Source: Nocardia pneumoniae NBRC 100136 (lineage in GTDB: Bacteria > Actinomycetota > Actinomycetes > Mycobacteriales > Mycobacteriaceae). Taken from it: a DNA stretch of 64,000 nucleotides. The notes beneath the pieces were generated by a model. It was not told where the DNA came from. It saw nothing but the letters and a program-made list of their open reading frames with translations, and did no database searches. Of this stretch, positions 8,379 through 24,300 are shown one piece after another. Positions within the stretch are counted from its first letter, which is position 1. Each line of letters starts with the position of its first letter. Location of the stretch: positions 124,001-188,000 of the forward strand of contig NZ_BAGF01000058.1 in NCBI RefSeq assembly GCF_000308755.1, given 5' to 3'. A program made the translations under genes and the position numbers.

Positions 8379-8830
8379 AGTGCGGTCGGTGCCCCGGGAC
8401 GGGGCACCCCTCCCTTCCCACTTGTAACACCAAACCCACGTTTCACTCTGGCAACGCCTGTCTCAGCAAGGCAAGGCGCGTTATCGAAGTGTTACAGCCC
8501 GAGCCGCGCATGGCCATCAGGCGCGCTGGAACAGTTTGCGCAGAGATCGCAGAGCGTAATGCACTCGGCCAGGAACTAGGCCGAACGGCACGCAGAATGC
8601 GTCGACAACTCCCTGGTCGCGCTGGGTCGGGTCGGTCGAGCCCGCCCACTGTACAGCGGCAGCGGCGCCAATAGCTGGGGATCGCCGACGCAGCGCGCAG
8701 CGTTGTGCTGCCGCAGAGGAATTCCGGATTCGGGCACACCCCCCGGTCTGTTCTGGTAAGTGTGGCCGCGCGTAGATGCGGAGAACGCCAGCCGCGACGC
8801 GGCGGTAGCACAGTCGAGGAGAACACCCAT
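8379..8830. other. Divergent intergenic region of about 450 bases
   Basis: This region separates the leftward amidase gene from the rightward secreted-protein gene. It must hold both promoters. On the amidase side, an 8-bp perfect inverted repeat (GGTGCCCC/GGGGCACC, 8388-8408) lies in the transcript leader close to the start codon and could affect translation. I see no further gene in it. Confidence 0.5.
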
Positions 8831-9202
8831 ATGCGTGCACGCACGCTTCTACTCGCGGGGGCCACGGCCTCCGCGGTCACCCTGCTCGCCGCGGGAACCG
8901 CGGCGGCCGAACCCGCGAACACGATGCCGCAGGACGGCGTCTACCTGGTCGGCGTAGACATCCTCCCCGGCGTATGGGAGGCGCCGGGAACTGCCGATCC
9001 CGCCTTCGGCTGCGATTGGCGCAGACTGTGGAAGGTCGAGGGGGACAACACCAACCTGCAGAACATCATCGCCAACAACTACACGCGGCTGAGCCCGGTC
9101 CGCGTGGAGATCAAGCCGACCGACGTCGCGTTCCGGACCGAGAACTGCGGCCCGTGGCGGTTGCTGCCGCCGCGGCCGCAGACCGGATCGTTCGGCGGCT
9201 GA
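8831..9202 (+). CDS. Small secreted protein of unknown function
   Basis: This 123-residue protein starts with an N-terminal signal peptide ending near TAAA-EPAN. The mature part (about 95 residues) contains two cysteines (FGCDW and ENCGPW) that could form a disulfide, and a GVYLVGVDILPGVWEAPG segment. Similar small exported proteins are common in Nocardia and Rhodococcus without assigned function. The ATG at 8831 is preceded by GAGGAGAAC. It is convergent with the cyclopropane synthase gene. Confidence 0.8.
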   Translation: MRARTLLLAGATASAVTLLAAGTAAAEPANTMPQDGVYLVGVDILPGVWEAPGTADPAFGCDWRRLWKVEGDNTNLQNIIANNYTRLSPVRVEIKPTDVAFRTENCGPWRLLPPRPQTGSFGG

Positions 9203-9220
9203 CGGCGGCATACCCGTCGG

Positions 9221-10093
9221 CTACCGGGGGACGCCCTCCTTCACCAGCGTGAACTGCATGACGTCGATATGTCCGCTGCGGAAGTTCGCCGCGCATCCGG
9301 TGAGGTACTTCATGTAGCGCTCGTAGACCTCCTCCGAGGCGAGCGCGATGGCTTCCGCGCGGTGCTCGCGCAGCGCCTGCGCCCAGCAGTCGAGGGTGCG
9401 CGCGTAGTGCGGTCGCAGTTCCTGGATCTTCTCGGTGCCCAGGCCGGCCCGACCGGCGAGCCGGGTCACCTCGGCGGGCCGCGGCAGCTGGCCGCCCGGG
9501 AAGATCTCTCGCTTGATGAAGATGTGGAACAGCGCATGTTCCCTGGTCACGGGGATATTCATGCGCCGGAGGTCGGTGAGGCTGTGGCCGATGATGGTGT
9601 GCAGGAGCATCCGCCCACCCGGCGGCAACATCCGATGACAGCGTTCGAAGAACGTCGCGTAGCGCTCGCGGCGGAAATGCTCGAACGCGCCGATGCTGAC
9701 GATGCGGTCGGCGTTGCCGTCGTATTCTTCCCAGCCCTGCAACCGGACCTCGACGCCCGCGAGGCGCTTGCGTTCGATCATGGCCTGGACGTAGTTGTAC
9801 TGGTTGCGGCTGAGCGTCAGACCGACGACTTCGACGCCGTACTCGGTGGCGGCCCGCAGCATCGTCGCGCCCCAACCGCAGCCGATATCGAGCAGCCGCA
9901 TTCCCGGTCGCAGGTCGAGCTTCCCCAGCGAGAGATCGATCTTGGCGCGCTGCGCTTCTTCGAGCGTCATGTCGGGGCGCTCGAAATAGGCGCAGCTGTA
10001 GGTCATCGAGGGGTCGAGGAACAGCGCGTAGAACGCGTCGGAGACGTCGTAGTGCGTTTGCACTTGCCGATAGAACGGCTGGAGGTCGGTCAT
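9221..10093 (-). CDS. Cyclopropane-fatty-acyl/mycolic acid methyltransferase
   Basis: This 290-residue SAM-dependent methyltransferase belongs to the CmaA/MmaA/PcaA and CFA synthase family. It shows the SAM motif LLDIGCGWGATMLRAA, the N-terminal YDVSDAFYALFLDPSMTYSCAYF motif, and the GGAFEHF-like SIGAFEHFRRERY and FIKREIFPGGQLP segments. It is expected to methylate or cyclopropanate double bonds of membrane fatty acids or mycolates. The ATG at 10093 is chosen because AGGAG lies nine bases upstream; a longer start at 10120 lacks this. Which position or substrate it modifies cannot be told. Confidence 0.93.
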   Translation of the reverse strand: MTDLQPFYRQVQTHYDVSDAFYALFLDPSMTYSCAYFERPDMTLEEAQRAKIDLSLGKLDLRPGMRLLDIGCGWGATMLRAATEYGVEVVGLTLSRNQYNYVQAMIERKRLAGVEVRLQGWEEYDGNADRIVSIGAFEHFRRERYATFFERCHRMLPPGGRMLLHTIIGHSLTDLRRMNIPVTREHALFHIFIKREIFPGGQLPRPAEVTRLAGRAGLGTEKIQELRPHYARTLDCWAQALREHRAEAIALASEEVYERYMKYLTGCAANFRSGHIDVMQFTLVKEGVPR

Positions 10094-10272
10094 CGCGTTT
10101 CTCCTGTTCAACGGGTTCATCTCCTGATACCCGAGGGCACGGCGAAGCGTTTCGCCCCCCGCCGACCGATACCGAACCGATGCCGAGATCTCCCTAGCGC
10201 AACGCCTGCGCCGGGTCTGCTTACCCCCGGGGTAATCGACTCCACGCGCGGCGGCAGGGCAGGATCGCGCGC

Positions 10273-10674
10273 ATGATCGACGAAACGGGCACCGAGCTCT
10301 TCCACCGGACCATGCCGTTCACCGAACGTCTCGGCATCGAGGTCCTCGCCCACGGAGCCGAGCTGGTACGCAGCCGACTGGCCTGGGACGAGTCGCTGTG
10401 CACCCTCGGCGGCGTGCTGCACGGCGGCGTGCTGATGTCGCTTGCCGACGCGACGGGTGCGGTGTGCGCCTTCCTGAACCTGCCGCACGGCAAACAGGGC
10501 ACCACGACAGTCGAGTCGAAGACGAACTTCCTGCGCGCCGTCCGCTCCGGCTACGCCACGGCAACCGCGATTCCGCTGCACGCCGGACGTTCGTTCATCG
10601 TGGTCGAGACGGCGATCCGCGATGACGCGGACAAGCTGGTCGCGAAAGTGACCCAGACCCAAGCCGTGCTCTAG
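10273..10674 (+). CDS. PaaI-like hotdog thioesterase
   Basis: This 133-residue protein has a single hotdog fold. The family signature GGVLHGGVLMSLADATGAVCAF covers the central helix, and TTTVESKTNFLRAV follows. Members hydrolyse acyl- or aryl-CoA thioesters. It stands alone, divergent from the cyclopropane synthase gene across about 180 bases, and is followed by a hairpin. Confidence 0.88.
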   Translation: MIDETGTELFHRTMPFTERLGIEVLAHGAELVRSRLAWDESLCTLGGVLHGGVLMSLADATGAVCAFLNLPHGKQGTTTVESKTNFLRAVRSGYATATAIPLHAGRSFIVVETAIRDDADKLVAKVTQTQAVL

Positions 10675-10686
10675 GCCCGGCGCCGC

Positions 10687-10728
10687 GGGCTCGACCGGGC
10701 GAGGGGATCACCCCGCGCGGTCGAGCCC
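10687..10728 (+). terminator. Hairpin downstream of the thioesterase gene
   Basis: GGGCTCGACCG pairs perfectly with CGGTCGAGCCC around a 20-base loop that can pair further (GCG with CGC). It starts 12 bases after the thioesterase stop. There is no T-tract, as is usual in actinomycetes. Confidence 0.55.
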
Positions 10729-11607
10729 TGCCCTGACCGGCAGCGCCCGTACCAGCGGAATGCTGATGAACATCACCCGTTTTCCGGCCAGGCCGATCCG
10801 GCTGGACCGCAGCTACCGCACACTCACGCGATGACCGCGGCCACGGAGAGCGCGCAGGCCGGATGAGAACCCCCGGAATTGGGGGCAACATCGACCGACC
10901 TCCCACCGGCGAAATTGTCCCCGGCGAACGATACCGTTGCCGGGTGATTGTGACCGCCACACCAGAAACCCGGCAGCAGCCGAGCGCCGTGGCGCGTCAT
11001 CCCTTCTCTGGCGCCTTCACCCTCGCGGATCCGGACCGTTCTCGGCTCGGCGAGGTCGCTGGCTCCCCATCAGCAAGTCCGAGGTCGATCTTGACAAGTA
11101 CGCGATCCACTACCCGACCCACCGAGCGTATGTCCGCTTTGTCTGATTCAAGACGGGAGTCGCCGTTCGCCGGGCGGAGATGGAGACCGATTGTCATCGA
11201 CAACAGGACGACGCCGTCCCGGTCGTCGGATGTCACAGCGCGGCGCTGGAGAGTGAATTCGGAAAGGGCGCAAAACATTTGGCGTAACCGCCATGAGTGT
11301 TACGCTGTATCACATAGAGTCTCAGTGACGACACTCACCTCCGACACGCAGTTCCCTGCGGGTGCGCCCGCTTCCCGTAGCCCGCGAACGCGGCCCCACC
11401 TCACGCTCTGCCCGCCTGTTCGTGCGGCAAGGACGGAGATCTCTGTGCGCGATGAACCACGATCAGCTACCCGGGTCGAGCGAATCGATGGTGCATCGGT
11501 CGGAACCGAAGTCGTTCGGTTGGTACGGCTTCGGCGACGTGGCTGGGTGCGCACCAACCTAACGGGCCTATGCGTCACGGCGTGACCGTGTTTGGGGAAC
11601 GGAAGCG
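10729..11607. other. Long stretch without a recognisable gene
   Basis: About 880 bases lie between the thioesterase hairpin and the next TetR gene. Open frames exist but their translations are rich in Arg, Ser and Thr and show no family features or ribosome sites. A small hairpin CCCCC-GGAATT-GGGGG lies near 10867-10882. An AT-richer patch near 11270-11330 may hold the promoter of the downstream regulator. I see nothing else I can name. Confidence 0.45.
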
Positions 11608-12336
11608 ATGAGCAAGCAAACTGCCGGAATGACCGAACTAGCCGTGCGTCCGCCCGCCGCACCGGAGGCGATGAACACCGCACTGCGCGATCGTCTGATC
11701 GACGCGACCGTGGAGGTCGTGTCGACCGAGGGCCTGCACGCCCTCACCGTCCGCCGCGTTTCGCGCATGTGCGGAGTCTCCACGATGGCCGTGTACTCCA
11801 ATTTCGGCGGCATGCCCGGTCTGATCCGCGCCGCGGGTTCCGCGGGGTTCGCGCAACTGGGCCAGCGCATGGCCGCGGCGGGCGTGACCGACGAGCCGAT
11901 CGCCGATCTGCTGGTGCTCGGCTTGGTGTTCCGCGACGAGGCGCGGCGCAGGCCGGAGCTGTTCCAGTTGATGTTCGGCACCGGAACGCGCATCGATATG
12001 AAGATCAACCGGGGCAATGTGCTGGTGGCCGGACACGATTCGGAGTTCGAGCACTACCAGGAGACGTTCGACCACGTGGTCGGGGCGGTGCGGCGAGCTC
12101 AGGACGCGGGGCTGATCGATACGCCCGACGTCCGTTCGGCGGCCGCGCAGCTGTGGATGGGCCTGTTCGGCTTCATCCAACTGGAGATGGCGGGACACCT
12201 GGGCGACGACGGCGTGCTCGAGGTGCTGGTTCCCGCCATCGTGAATCTGCTCGTCGGCATGGGCGCCCAACTGGAGACCGTCGGCGCCGCGGTCCTCGTG
12301 GCGATGCAGCGGTTCACCGCCGGACCCGGCGACTGA
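11608..12336 (+). CDS. TetR/AcrR family transcriptional regulator
   Basis: This 242-residue regulator carries a TetR HTH at about residues 30-75 (ALTVRRVSRMCGVSTMAVYSNFGG). The rest is helical and would be the ligand domain. The ATG at 11608 is preceded by GGGGAACGGAAG. It is convergent with the NTF2-like gene, leaving seven bases between the stops. It lies about 1 kb upstream of the polyketide operon and is a plausible but unproven controller of it. Confidence 0.88.
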   Translation: MSKQTAGMTELAVRPPAAPEAMNTALRDRLIDATVEVVSTEGLHALTVRRVSRMCGVSTMAVYSNFGGMPGLIRAAGSAGFAQLGQRMAAAGVTDEPIADLLVLGLVFRDEARRRPELFQLMFGTGTRIDMKINRGNVLVAGHDSEFEHYQETFDHVVGAVRRAQDAGLIDTPDVRSAAAQLWMGLFGFIQLEMAGHLGDDGVLEVLVPAIVNLLVGMGAQLETVGAAVLVAMQRFTAGPGD

Positions 12337-12343
12337 TCCCGGC

Positions 12344-12892
12344 TCAGAACGGCAGCCGGGACCTGACCCGCTGGGCGCGCGCCATCGCGCGTTCGGCGGC
12401 GCTGCCGCGTGGCGGCATCAGGCCGAGTTGCAGCAGCATCTCCTGCAGGTCCCAGGAGGCCTGGCTGCGCCAGATCAGCCCCGAGCGGAACTGCCAGAGA
12501 TCGATCACCAGCAGGTCGAACTTCTTTCCGGTGGCGGCGAACCCGGGTGGGTCGATCAGACCGAGATGCGTGCCGGTCATCCGCCACGGCACGATGGCGA
12601 GCCGATTGTCCGCGGCCAGTATCGGTGGAAAGGGATTGGTATAGGCCACGTCCGGAAACGAGCGCACCGTGTCTGCGACGAATTTCTCGACTCCCGCGCG
12701 ACCGCGCGCGGGCTCGGACATCGACGGATCGTGCCAGATGGTGTCCTCGGCGACGCATTTCGCGACGGCCGCCGGGTCCGCGCTGTTCCAGCCCGCGATG
12801 TACTGCTCGGTGAATTCCGCCAGCCAGGCCGCGCTTTCGATGGGCTCGGCTTCCGCCTCGATTTGGAACTGTCCAGTGTTGTACGGAACCAC
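12344..12892 (-). CDS. NTF2/SnoaL-like fold protein
   Basis: This 182-residue protein contains an NTF2-like (SnoaL-type) domain: FTEQYIAGWNSADPAAVAKCVAEDTIWHDPSM at the N-terminus and TGKKFDLLVIDLWQFRSGLI later. The fold is used by cyclases, isomerases and binding proteins; no catalytic function can be assigned. A GTG at 12892 with AAAGGCGAT upstream is the chosen start. It is divergent from the large polyketide operon across about 450 bases and could belong to the same pathway or act as a cofactor-free hydratase/isomerase. Confidence 0.78.
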   Translation of the reverse strand: MVPYNTGQFQIEAEAEPIESAAWLAEFTEQYIAGWNSADPAAVAKCVAEDTIWHDPSMSEPARGRAGVEKFVADTVRSFPDVAYTNPFPPILAADNRLAIVPWRMTGTHLGLIDPPGFAATGKKFDLLVIDLWQFRSGLIWRSQASWDLQEMLLQLGLMPPRGSAAERAMARAQRVRSRLPF

Positions 12893-13344
12893 GGCGCATC
12901 GCCTTTCACCCCGAGTGCGTAATCGATGAGCCATCGTAGCCGCGAATGCGGCACGTACTCAACATGTTCCCGCGATCTGGGCACGGCAGCGGAGAAATAA
13001 CAACGTAATTCACCGTCGCAGGACCGCAAATAACCCTGTAATAACAGCCGAATAATGCTGTCATACCCGCCCCGAGCTGCGGTGATGATCAATTTGATAT
13101 CAACAAATGACGCAGGGTTTTTCGCTCGTGTACCGCACGATTCCGTATTGACCTCCGCGAATCGGCACTCCTACCATGGGTGGACACTGACCTCCGACCA
13201 CGGAACTACTACTTCACCTCCGGATGACGCCTGCTACGGAACATGTTTGCGGGCGTCTGGTTCCGGTTGTCTCCACGCTGATTCGACGACGCCGTCTCTG
13301 AAACCGCTGACGTTGTCGAATACCTGAGCATCAGGGGATTTTGC
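12893..13344. other. Promoter region upstream of the polyketide operon
   Basis: About 450 bases separate the NTF2-like gene from the PKS. The region is clearly more AT-rich than its surroundings. It contains the perfect palindrome TTGATATCAA (13094-13103), a possible regulator site, and two copies of TGACCTCCG. There is no convincing gene. Confidence 0.55.
13148..13177 (+). promoter_or_regulatory. Candidate promoter of the PKS operon
   Basis: TTGACC and TACCAT are separated by 18 bases and resemble -35 and -10 elements of housekeeping promoters. This would give a leader of about 160 bases before the PKS start. The assignment is by pattern only. Confidence 0.35.
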
Positions 13345-19661
<6,317 letters not shown>

Positions 19662-19665
<4 letters not shown>

Positions 19666-21119
19666 CCGGCAACAACTCCCGTGACCTGGCCCGGGCGCTG
19701 CTGGCCAGGCACGCGGGCGGCGAGACGAGCGCTGCCCCGGCGACCGCGAACGGAGCGCATGTAGCGAACGGCTCCGCCGGTCCCGCGAACGGCTCGGCGA
19801 CCGCCGCATCCACCGCGACGACGAACGGCGACAGCGCGCGGCGCGGGTCCGCGCACACGTCCTTCCGCGACCATCCCGGTGTGTTGGAGGCCGGTCAGCG
19901 ATTCGGGCGGTTCGACACCTGGGTTCAGCAGGTCGGTCTGGTGAACCCGTACTACCTGCCGCACGAGGGCGTCAGCGGTGCGGTGACCAGGATGGCCGAC
20001 CGGGATGTGGTGAACTTCAGCAGCTTCGGCTACCTGGACCTGGCCGCCGACCCGCGGGTGCGGCAGGCGGCCAAGGACGCGATCGACCAGTACGGCACCT
20101 CCGCCGCCGCAGTCCGCATCGTGGCGGGCGAGCTGCCGATCTACCGGGAGCTGGAAGCCGAGATCGCCCGCATCTACGACACCGAGGCCGCACTGGTCAC
20201 CGCGAGCGGCTACCTGACCAACGCCGCCGCGGTCGGGTTCCTGCTCGGCAAGCGCGATCTCGCCGTCTGCGACGCACTTATCCACCACAGCGTGGTCTCC
20301 GGCACGGAGTGGTCGCGGTGCAAGCGGGTCTCGTTCCGGCACAACGACCCCGAGTCGCTGGAGACCATCCTGAAGATGTCCCGGCGCAGTTTCGACCGCG
20401 CCATGGTGATCATCGAGGGCCTCTACAGCATGGACGGCGACGTGGTCCGCCTCCCCGAGATCATCGAGGTGGCCCGGCGCTACGACTGCTCGATCATGAT
20501 CGACGAGGCGCATTCGTTCGGCACGCTCGGCGCCACCGGTCACGGTGTGCGGGAGCTGTTCGACCTGCCCGGCGACGCCGTGGACGTCTGGATGGGCACG
20601 CTCTCCAAGGCGCTCGGCAGCGTCGGCGGCTATCTCGCGGGCAACCGGGAGCTGGTCGACGGATTCAAGTACGTGGCGGGCGGATTGAGCATGTACACCG
20701 CCGCGCCCGCGCCCTCGGCCATCGGGGCCGCGCTGGCCGGGCTGGAGGTGCTGCGCGACGAGCCCGAGCGCGTGACGCGGTTGCGGCACAACAGCGAGTA
20801 CTTCCACCGCCGCGCCAAGGAATACGGCTTCGACATCGGCACGTCCGAGGATTCGCCGATCATCCCGGTGATGACCGGCGCCGACGAACCCGCCGTGCTG
20901 GCCGCGCTGGCGATGTTGCAGCGCGATTTCAGCGTGAACGCCATCACCCACCCGGTCGTCCCGGCCGGGGAGGCCAGGCTGCGGTTCTTCATCAACTGCA
21001 GGCACACCGAGCAGCAGATGGACCAGGCGCTGGCCACGCTGCGCGAGGTGCTCGACGGTCTCGCGGACACCGCGGGAAAGCAATTCACTCTCGCCCATGA
21101 GGAGGAACAGCGCTCGTGA
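19662..21119 (+). CDS. PLP-dependent alpha-oxoamine synthase (BioF/KBL/serine palmitoyltransferase family)
   Basis: This 485-residue enzyme should join an acyl thioester to an amino acid with loss of CO2, giving a 2-amino-3-ketone. PLP motifs are intact: DALIHHSVVSG with the ring-stacking His, DEAHSFGTLGATGHG, and the Schiff-base Lys316 in GTLSKALGSVGGY. The first 60 or so residues form a disordered Ala/Asn/Gly/Thr-rich segment not found in BioF. The start is a TTG overlapping the PKS stop (TTGA), so translation is coupled. Located directly after a PKS lacking a thioesterase, it most likely off-loads the polyketide chain, as Fum8-type enzymes do in fungi. The amino acid used (Ala, Ser or Gly) cannot be told. 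Confidence 0.93.
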
Positions 21120-23128
21120 AAATTCCCATCAACCGATCCCTCCTCCGAAAAGCCGTGGTCCCCGGGGTGGCACTGCTGCTGATGGGCTCGATGTTCATTC
21201 CGGCCCGCTCGGCGCTGCTGCCCATCCACGACGAAGCGGGCGGCCCGATCGCGAGCAAGTTCGACTTCACCGCGATGCCGATCGCCCTGCCCAAGGGACT
21301 GCCGACCGATCGCAAGATCCGCCACGTGCGCCCGGCCTACGACAACCTGGCGGCCTGGATCTCCTCGATCGGCTCGGCCATCGCGATGAACGACTTCGAC
21401 GGCAACCGGCTGGCCGATGACCTGTGCGTGGTCGATCCGCGCTCGGACACCGCCTTCCTGACCCCGACCCCGGACAGCAACACCAGCCGCTACGAGCCGT
21501 TCGTGCTGGACCCCAAGCCGCTGCCGATCGACGAGTCCACCGTCCCGTCCGGCTGCACGCCCGGCGACTTCAACGGTGACGGCCGGATGGATGCGCTCGT
21601 TCAGTACTACGGCCGCACGCCGATCCTGTATCTGCAACGCGCGAACGCCACCCACCTGGACAGCAAGGCGTTCCGGCCGGTGGACCTGGTCCCCTCGCCG
21701 AACTCCCCCGACGGCGGCTACCAGGGCCAGCGCTGGATCACCACGGTGGTATCGGTCGCCGACTTCGACGGCAACGGCAAGCCGGACATCTTCCTGGGCC
21801 ACTACTTCCCCGACATGGACGTGCTGACCGACGACGCCAAGCTCGCGCTGCGGATGAGCGACTCGCTGTCCAACGCGCGCAACGGCGGCAAGGCCCGCAT
21901 CTTCACACTGGCCTCCGCCACGTCGGGAGAGGAGCCGACCGCCGATTTCCGCGAGGTGGCCAATCCGTTCCCGATCGGCACGGACACCGGATGGGCGCTG
22001 GCCGCCGCGTCCAGGGACCTCACCGGCGACCAGCTCCCGGAGCTGTACGTTGCCAACGACTTCGGGCGCGACCGCCTGTTCGTCAACGAGTCGAAGCCGG
22101 GTGAGATCCGATTCCATCTCGCCGAAGGCAAGCGCGGCCTCACCGACCCGAAGTCCTATGTGCTGGGCCATGATTCGGACAAGGGCATGGCAGCGGAATT
22201 CGCCGATCTGAACGGCGACGGCATACCGGACCTGTTCGTCAGCAACATCGCGGTGCGATTCGCGCTGATGGAAGGCCACTTCGCCTGGTACAACACGGCC
22301 AAGGACACCGCGGATGCCGCGCGTCAGCTGTCCGAGGGCGTCGCGCCGTTCGAGAACCGCGCCACCGATGTCGGCCTGGCCTGGGAGACCTGGGGCTGGG
22401 ACGCCAAGGCCGGCGACTTCGACAACGACGGCCGCAACGAGCTGATCCAGGCCACCGGCATGATCAAGGGCGACACCAACCGGTGGCCGCAGATCCAGGA
22501 ACTCGGCACCATGAACGACGAGCTGGTCAAGTACCCGTGGGCCTGGCCGATCATCGGCGCGGGCGCCGATCTGGCCGGAGACAATCCGGTCGGCTTCTTC
22601 AGCCGCGGTGACGACGGCAAGTTCGCCAATCTCACGCACGCGCTCGGGATGGACACCCCGGTCCCGTCGCGCGGCATCGCCGTCGGCGACACTTCCGGCA
22701 ACGGCGCGCTCAGCTTCGCCGTCGCTCGTCAGTGGGGCGATCCGACCTTCTACCACAACAACAAGGCCACCAACGGCCAGTTCCTCGGCCTGAAGCTGGT
22801 CAAGCCGACCTGGGCGGGCACCGCCGCCACGACCACCGTGGCCGGGCTCCCGGTGCTGGGCGTTCCCGCGGTGGACGCCCAGGTGGAAGTGCGCACGCCG
22901 GATGGCCGACTGATCACCAGCTACGTCGACGGCGGCAGCGGGCACACCGGAAAGCGCGCGACCGAAGTACATCTCGGTCTCGGCAATGTCGATTCGGCCG
23001 CACCGCTGAACGTCCGGATCTGCTGGCGTGAGAACAACGGCACACCGCACGAACAAACCCTCCAGCTCGCGCCGGGCTGGCACACCGTGAACCTCGCCTC
23101 GGACGCGCAGGAGGTCAAGCAGCGATGA
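21116..23128 (+). CDS. Exported FG-GAP/ASPIC repeat protein, UnbV-like (CRTAC1 family)
   Basis: This 670-residue protein starts with a hydrophobic signal or anchor segment (residues about 12-32). It has at least six FG-GAP/VCBS calcium-type loops such as NDFDGNRLADD, GDFNGDGRMDA, ADFDGNGKPDI, ADLNGDGIPDL and GDFDNDGRNEL, which suggest a beta-propeller. The C-terminus has an ASPIC/UnbV domain (VEVRTPDGRLITSYVDGGSGHTG, then VHLGLGNV). Relatives include the UnbV proteins conserved in enediyne loci, whose role is unsettled. It should act outside the membrane. The GTG start overlaps the preceding stop as GTGA and follows a GAGGAGG ribosome site. Confidence 0.9.
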   Translation: MKIPINRSLLRKAVVPGVALLLMGSMFIPARSALLPIHDEAGGPIASKFDFTAMPIALPKGLPTDRKIRHVRPAYDNLAAWISSIGSAIAMNDFDGNRLADDLCVVDPRSDTAFLTPTPDSNTSRYEPFVLDPKPLPIDESTVPSGCTPGDFNGDGRMDALVQYYGRTPILYLQRANATHLDSKAFRPVDLVPSPNSPDGGYQGQRWITTVVSVADFDGNGKPDIFLGHYFPDMDVLTDDAKLALRMSDSLSNARNGGKARIFTLASATSGEEPTADFREVANPFPIGTDTGWALAAASRDLTGDQLPELYVANDFGRDRLFVNESKPGEIRFHLAEGKRGLTDPKSYVLGHDSDKGMAAEFADLNGDGIPDLFVSNIAVRFALMEGHFAWYNTAKDTADAARQLSEGVAPFENRATDVGLAWETWGWDAKAGDFDNDGRNELIQATGMIKGDTNRWPQIQELGTMNDELVKYPWAWPIIGAGADLAGDNPVGFFSRGDDGKFANLTHALGMDTPVPSRGIAVGDTSGNGALSFAVARQWGDPTFYHNNKATNGQFLGLKLVKPTWAGTAATTTVAGLPVLGVPAVDAQVEVRTPDGRLITSYVDGGSGHTGKRATEVHLGLGNVDSAAPLNVRICWRENNGTPHEQTLQLAPGWHTVNLASDAQEVKQR

Positions 23129-24300
23129 GCGACAACGACAAGAAGGATCCGGGCGACGCGGTGGCCGCGTCGAACGGCCATCCCGAAACCACCGGCAGCC
23201 CGAACGGCAACGGCAGCGCCGCGGCCAACGGCGGCCCCGACGGCAACGGCGCGCCCGTCACCACCGCGGAACGCATCTCGGCTTTGCAGCGGTCGGGCAC
23301 CGAGTTCGCCAAGGAATGGGTGGCGACGCCCGCGCCCACGAAAGATCCTCGGTACCTGGCGCTGCGCAACTTCGCCATCTCGATCACGGTGTTCAATGTG
23401 ATCGGGTTCCCGCTGCTCGGTTTCGAGCAGCCGTTCCTGTGGCCGTTCATCGCGCTGGCCACCGCGTACTCCACCGAAATCGGGTTGGAGATCCTGGCCG
23501 CCTGGGCGTACAAGCGGCCGCCCGCCTTCATGGGCCGCGGGCCGCGCGGGATGTTCGAATTCCTGCTGCCCGCGCACATCACCGGTCTGGCGTTCAACTT
23601 CCTGGTGTTCGCGCACGACAAGCTGTGGCCGGTGATCTTCGGCATCGTGGTCGCGGTGGGCACGAAGTGGGTGCTGCGCGCCAAGATCAACGGCAAGTGG
23701 CGGCACTTCATGAACCCGTCGAATTTCGGGATCGTGGTGGCGTTCCTGGTGTTCCCGATGATCTCGGTGGCGCCGCCGTATCACTTCACCGAGTACATCT
23801 CCGGCCCGCCGGACGTGATCATCGTGCTGCTGTTGCTGACGACCGGCACCATGCTGAACGCCAAGCTGACGAAGAAGATGCCGCTGATCTTCGCCTGGGT
23901 GACCGCGTTCGCGTTGCAGGCCATCGTGCGCGGCATCTTCGAGCCCGACATCTCGATCCTGGCCGGTCTGAGCATGATGACCGGGCTGGCGTTCGTGCTG
24001 TTCTCCAACTACATGGTCACCGACCCCGGCACCACGCCATCGGGCAAGAAGCAGCAGATCATGTTCGGCGCGTCGGTCGGCATCCTGTACGGCGTGGTCA
24101 CCGCGCTGCACATCTCGTACGGGTTGTTCTTCGCGCTGGTCATCACGTGTTCGGCCCGCGGCATCTACTGGTGGGTGCGCAGCGGCGTCGAATGGTGGCG
24201 GCAGCGCTCGGCGACGCCGACCGCATCGGAGCCGTCCGGTCCGGTCGCCCCGGATGAGGACGAGCCCGCCGAGCTGGCGACGGAGGCGGCTCGCCCATGA
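23125..24300 (+). CDS. RnfD/UnbU-like multi-pass membrane protein
   Basis: This 391-residue protein has a hydrophilic N-terminus of about 85 residues, including an Asn-Gly-rich low-complexity stretch, then about nine or ten membrane helices and a short acidic tail. The SNFGIVVAFLVFP and PGTTPSGKKQQIMFGASVG segments resemble RnfD/NqrB, where FMN is attached or quinone is handled. UnbU, the enediyne-locus relative, belongs to this group. It may move electrons across the membrane for the neighbouring flavin reductase; that is inference. It overlaps both neighbours by four bases. Confidence 0.88.
   Translation: MSDNDKKDPGDAVAASNGHPETTGSPNGNGSAAANGGPDGNGAPVTTAERISALQRSGTEFAKEWVATPAPTKDPRYLALRNFAISITVFNVIGFPLLGFEQPFLWPFIALATAYSTEIGLEILAAWAYKRPPAFMGRGPRGMFEFLLPAHITGLAFNFLVFAHDKLWPVIFGIVVAVGTKWVLRAKINGKWRHFMNPSNFGIVVAFLVFPMISVAPPYHFTEYISGPPDVIIVLLLLTTGTMLNAKLTKKMPLIFAWVTAFALQAIVRGIFEPDISILAGLSMMTGLAFVLFSNYMVTDPGTTPSGKKQQIMFGASVGILYGVVTALHISYGLFFALVITCSARGIYWWVRSGVEWWRQRSATPTASEPSGPVAPDEDEPAELATEAARP

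Noticed and set aside
10863..11585. Open frame in the long gap before the TetR gene
   Set aside because: The translation is Arg/Ser/Thr-rich with no family features and no ribosome site.
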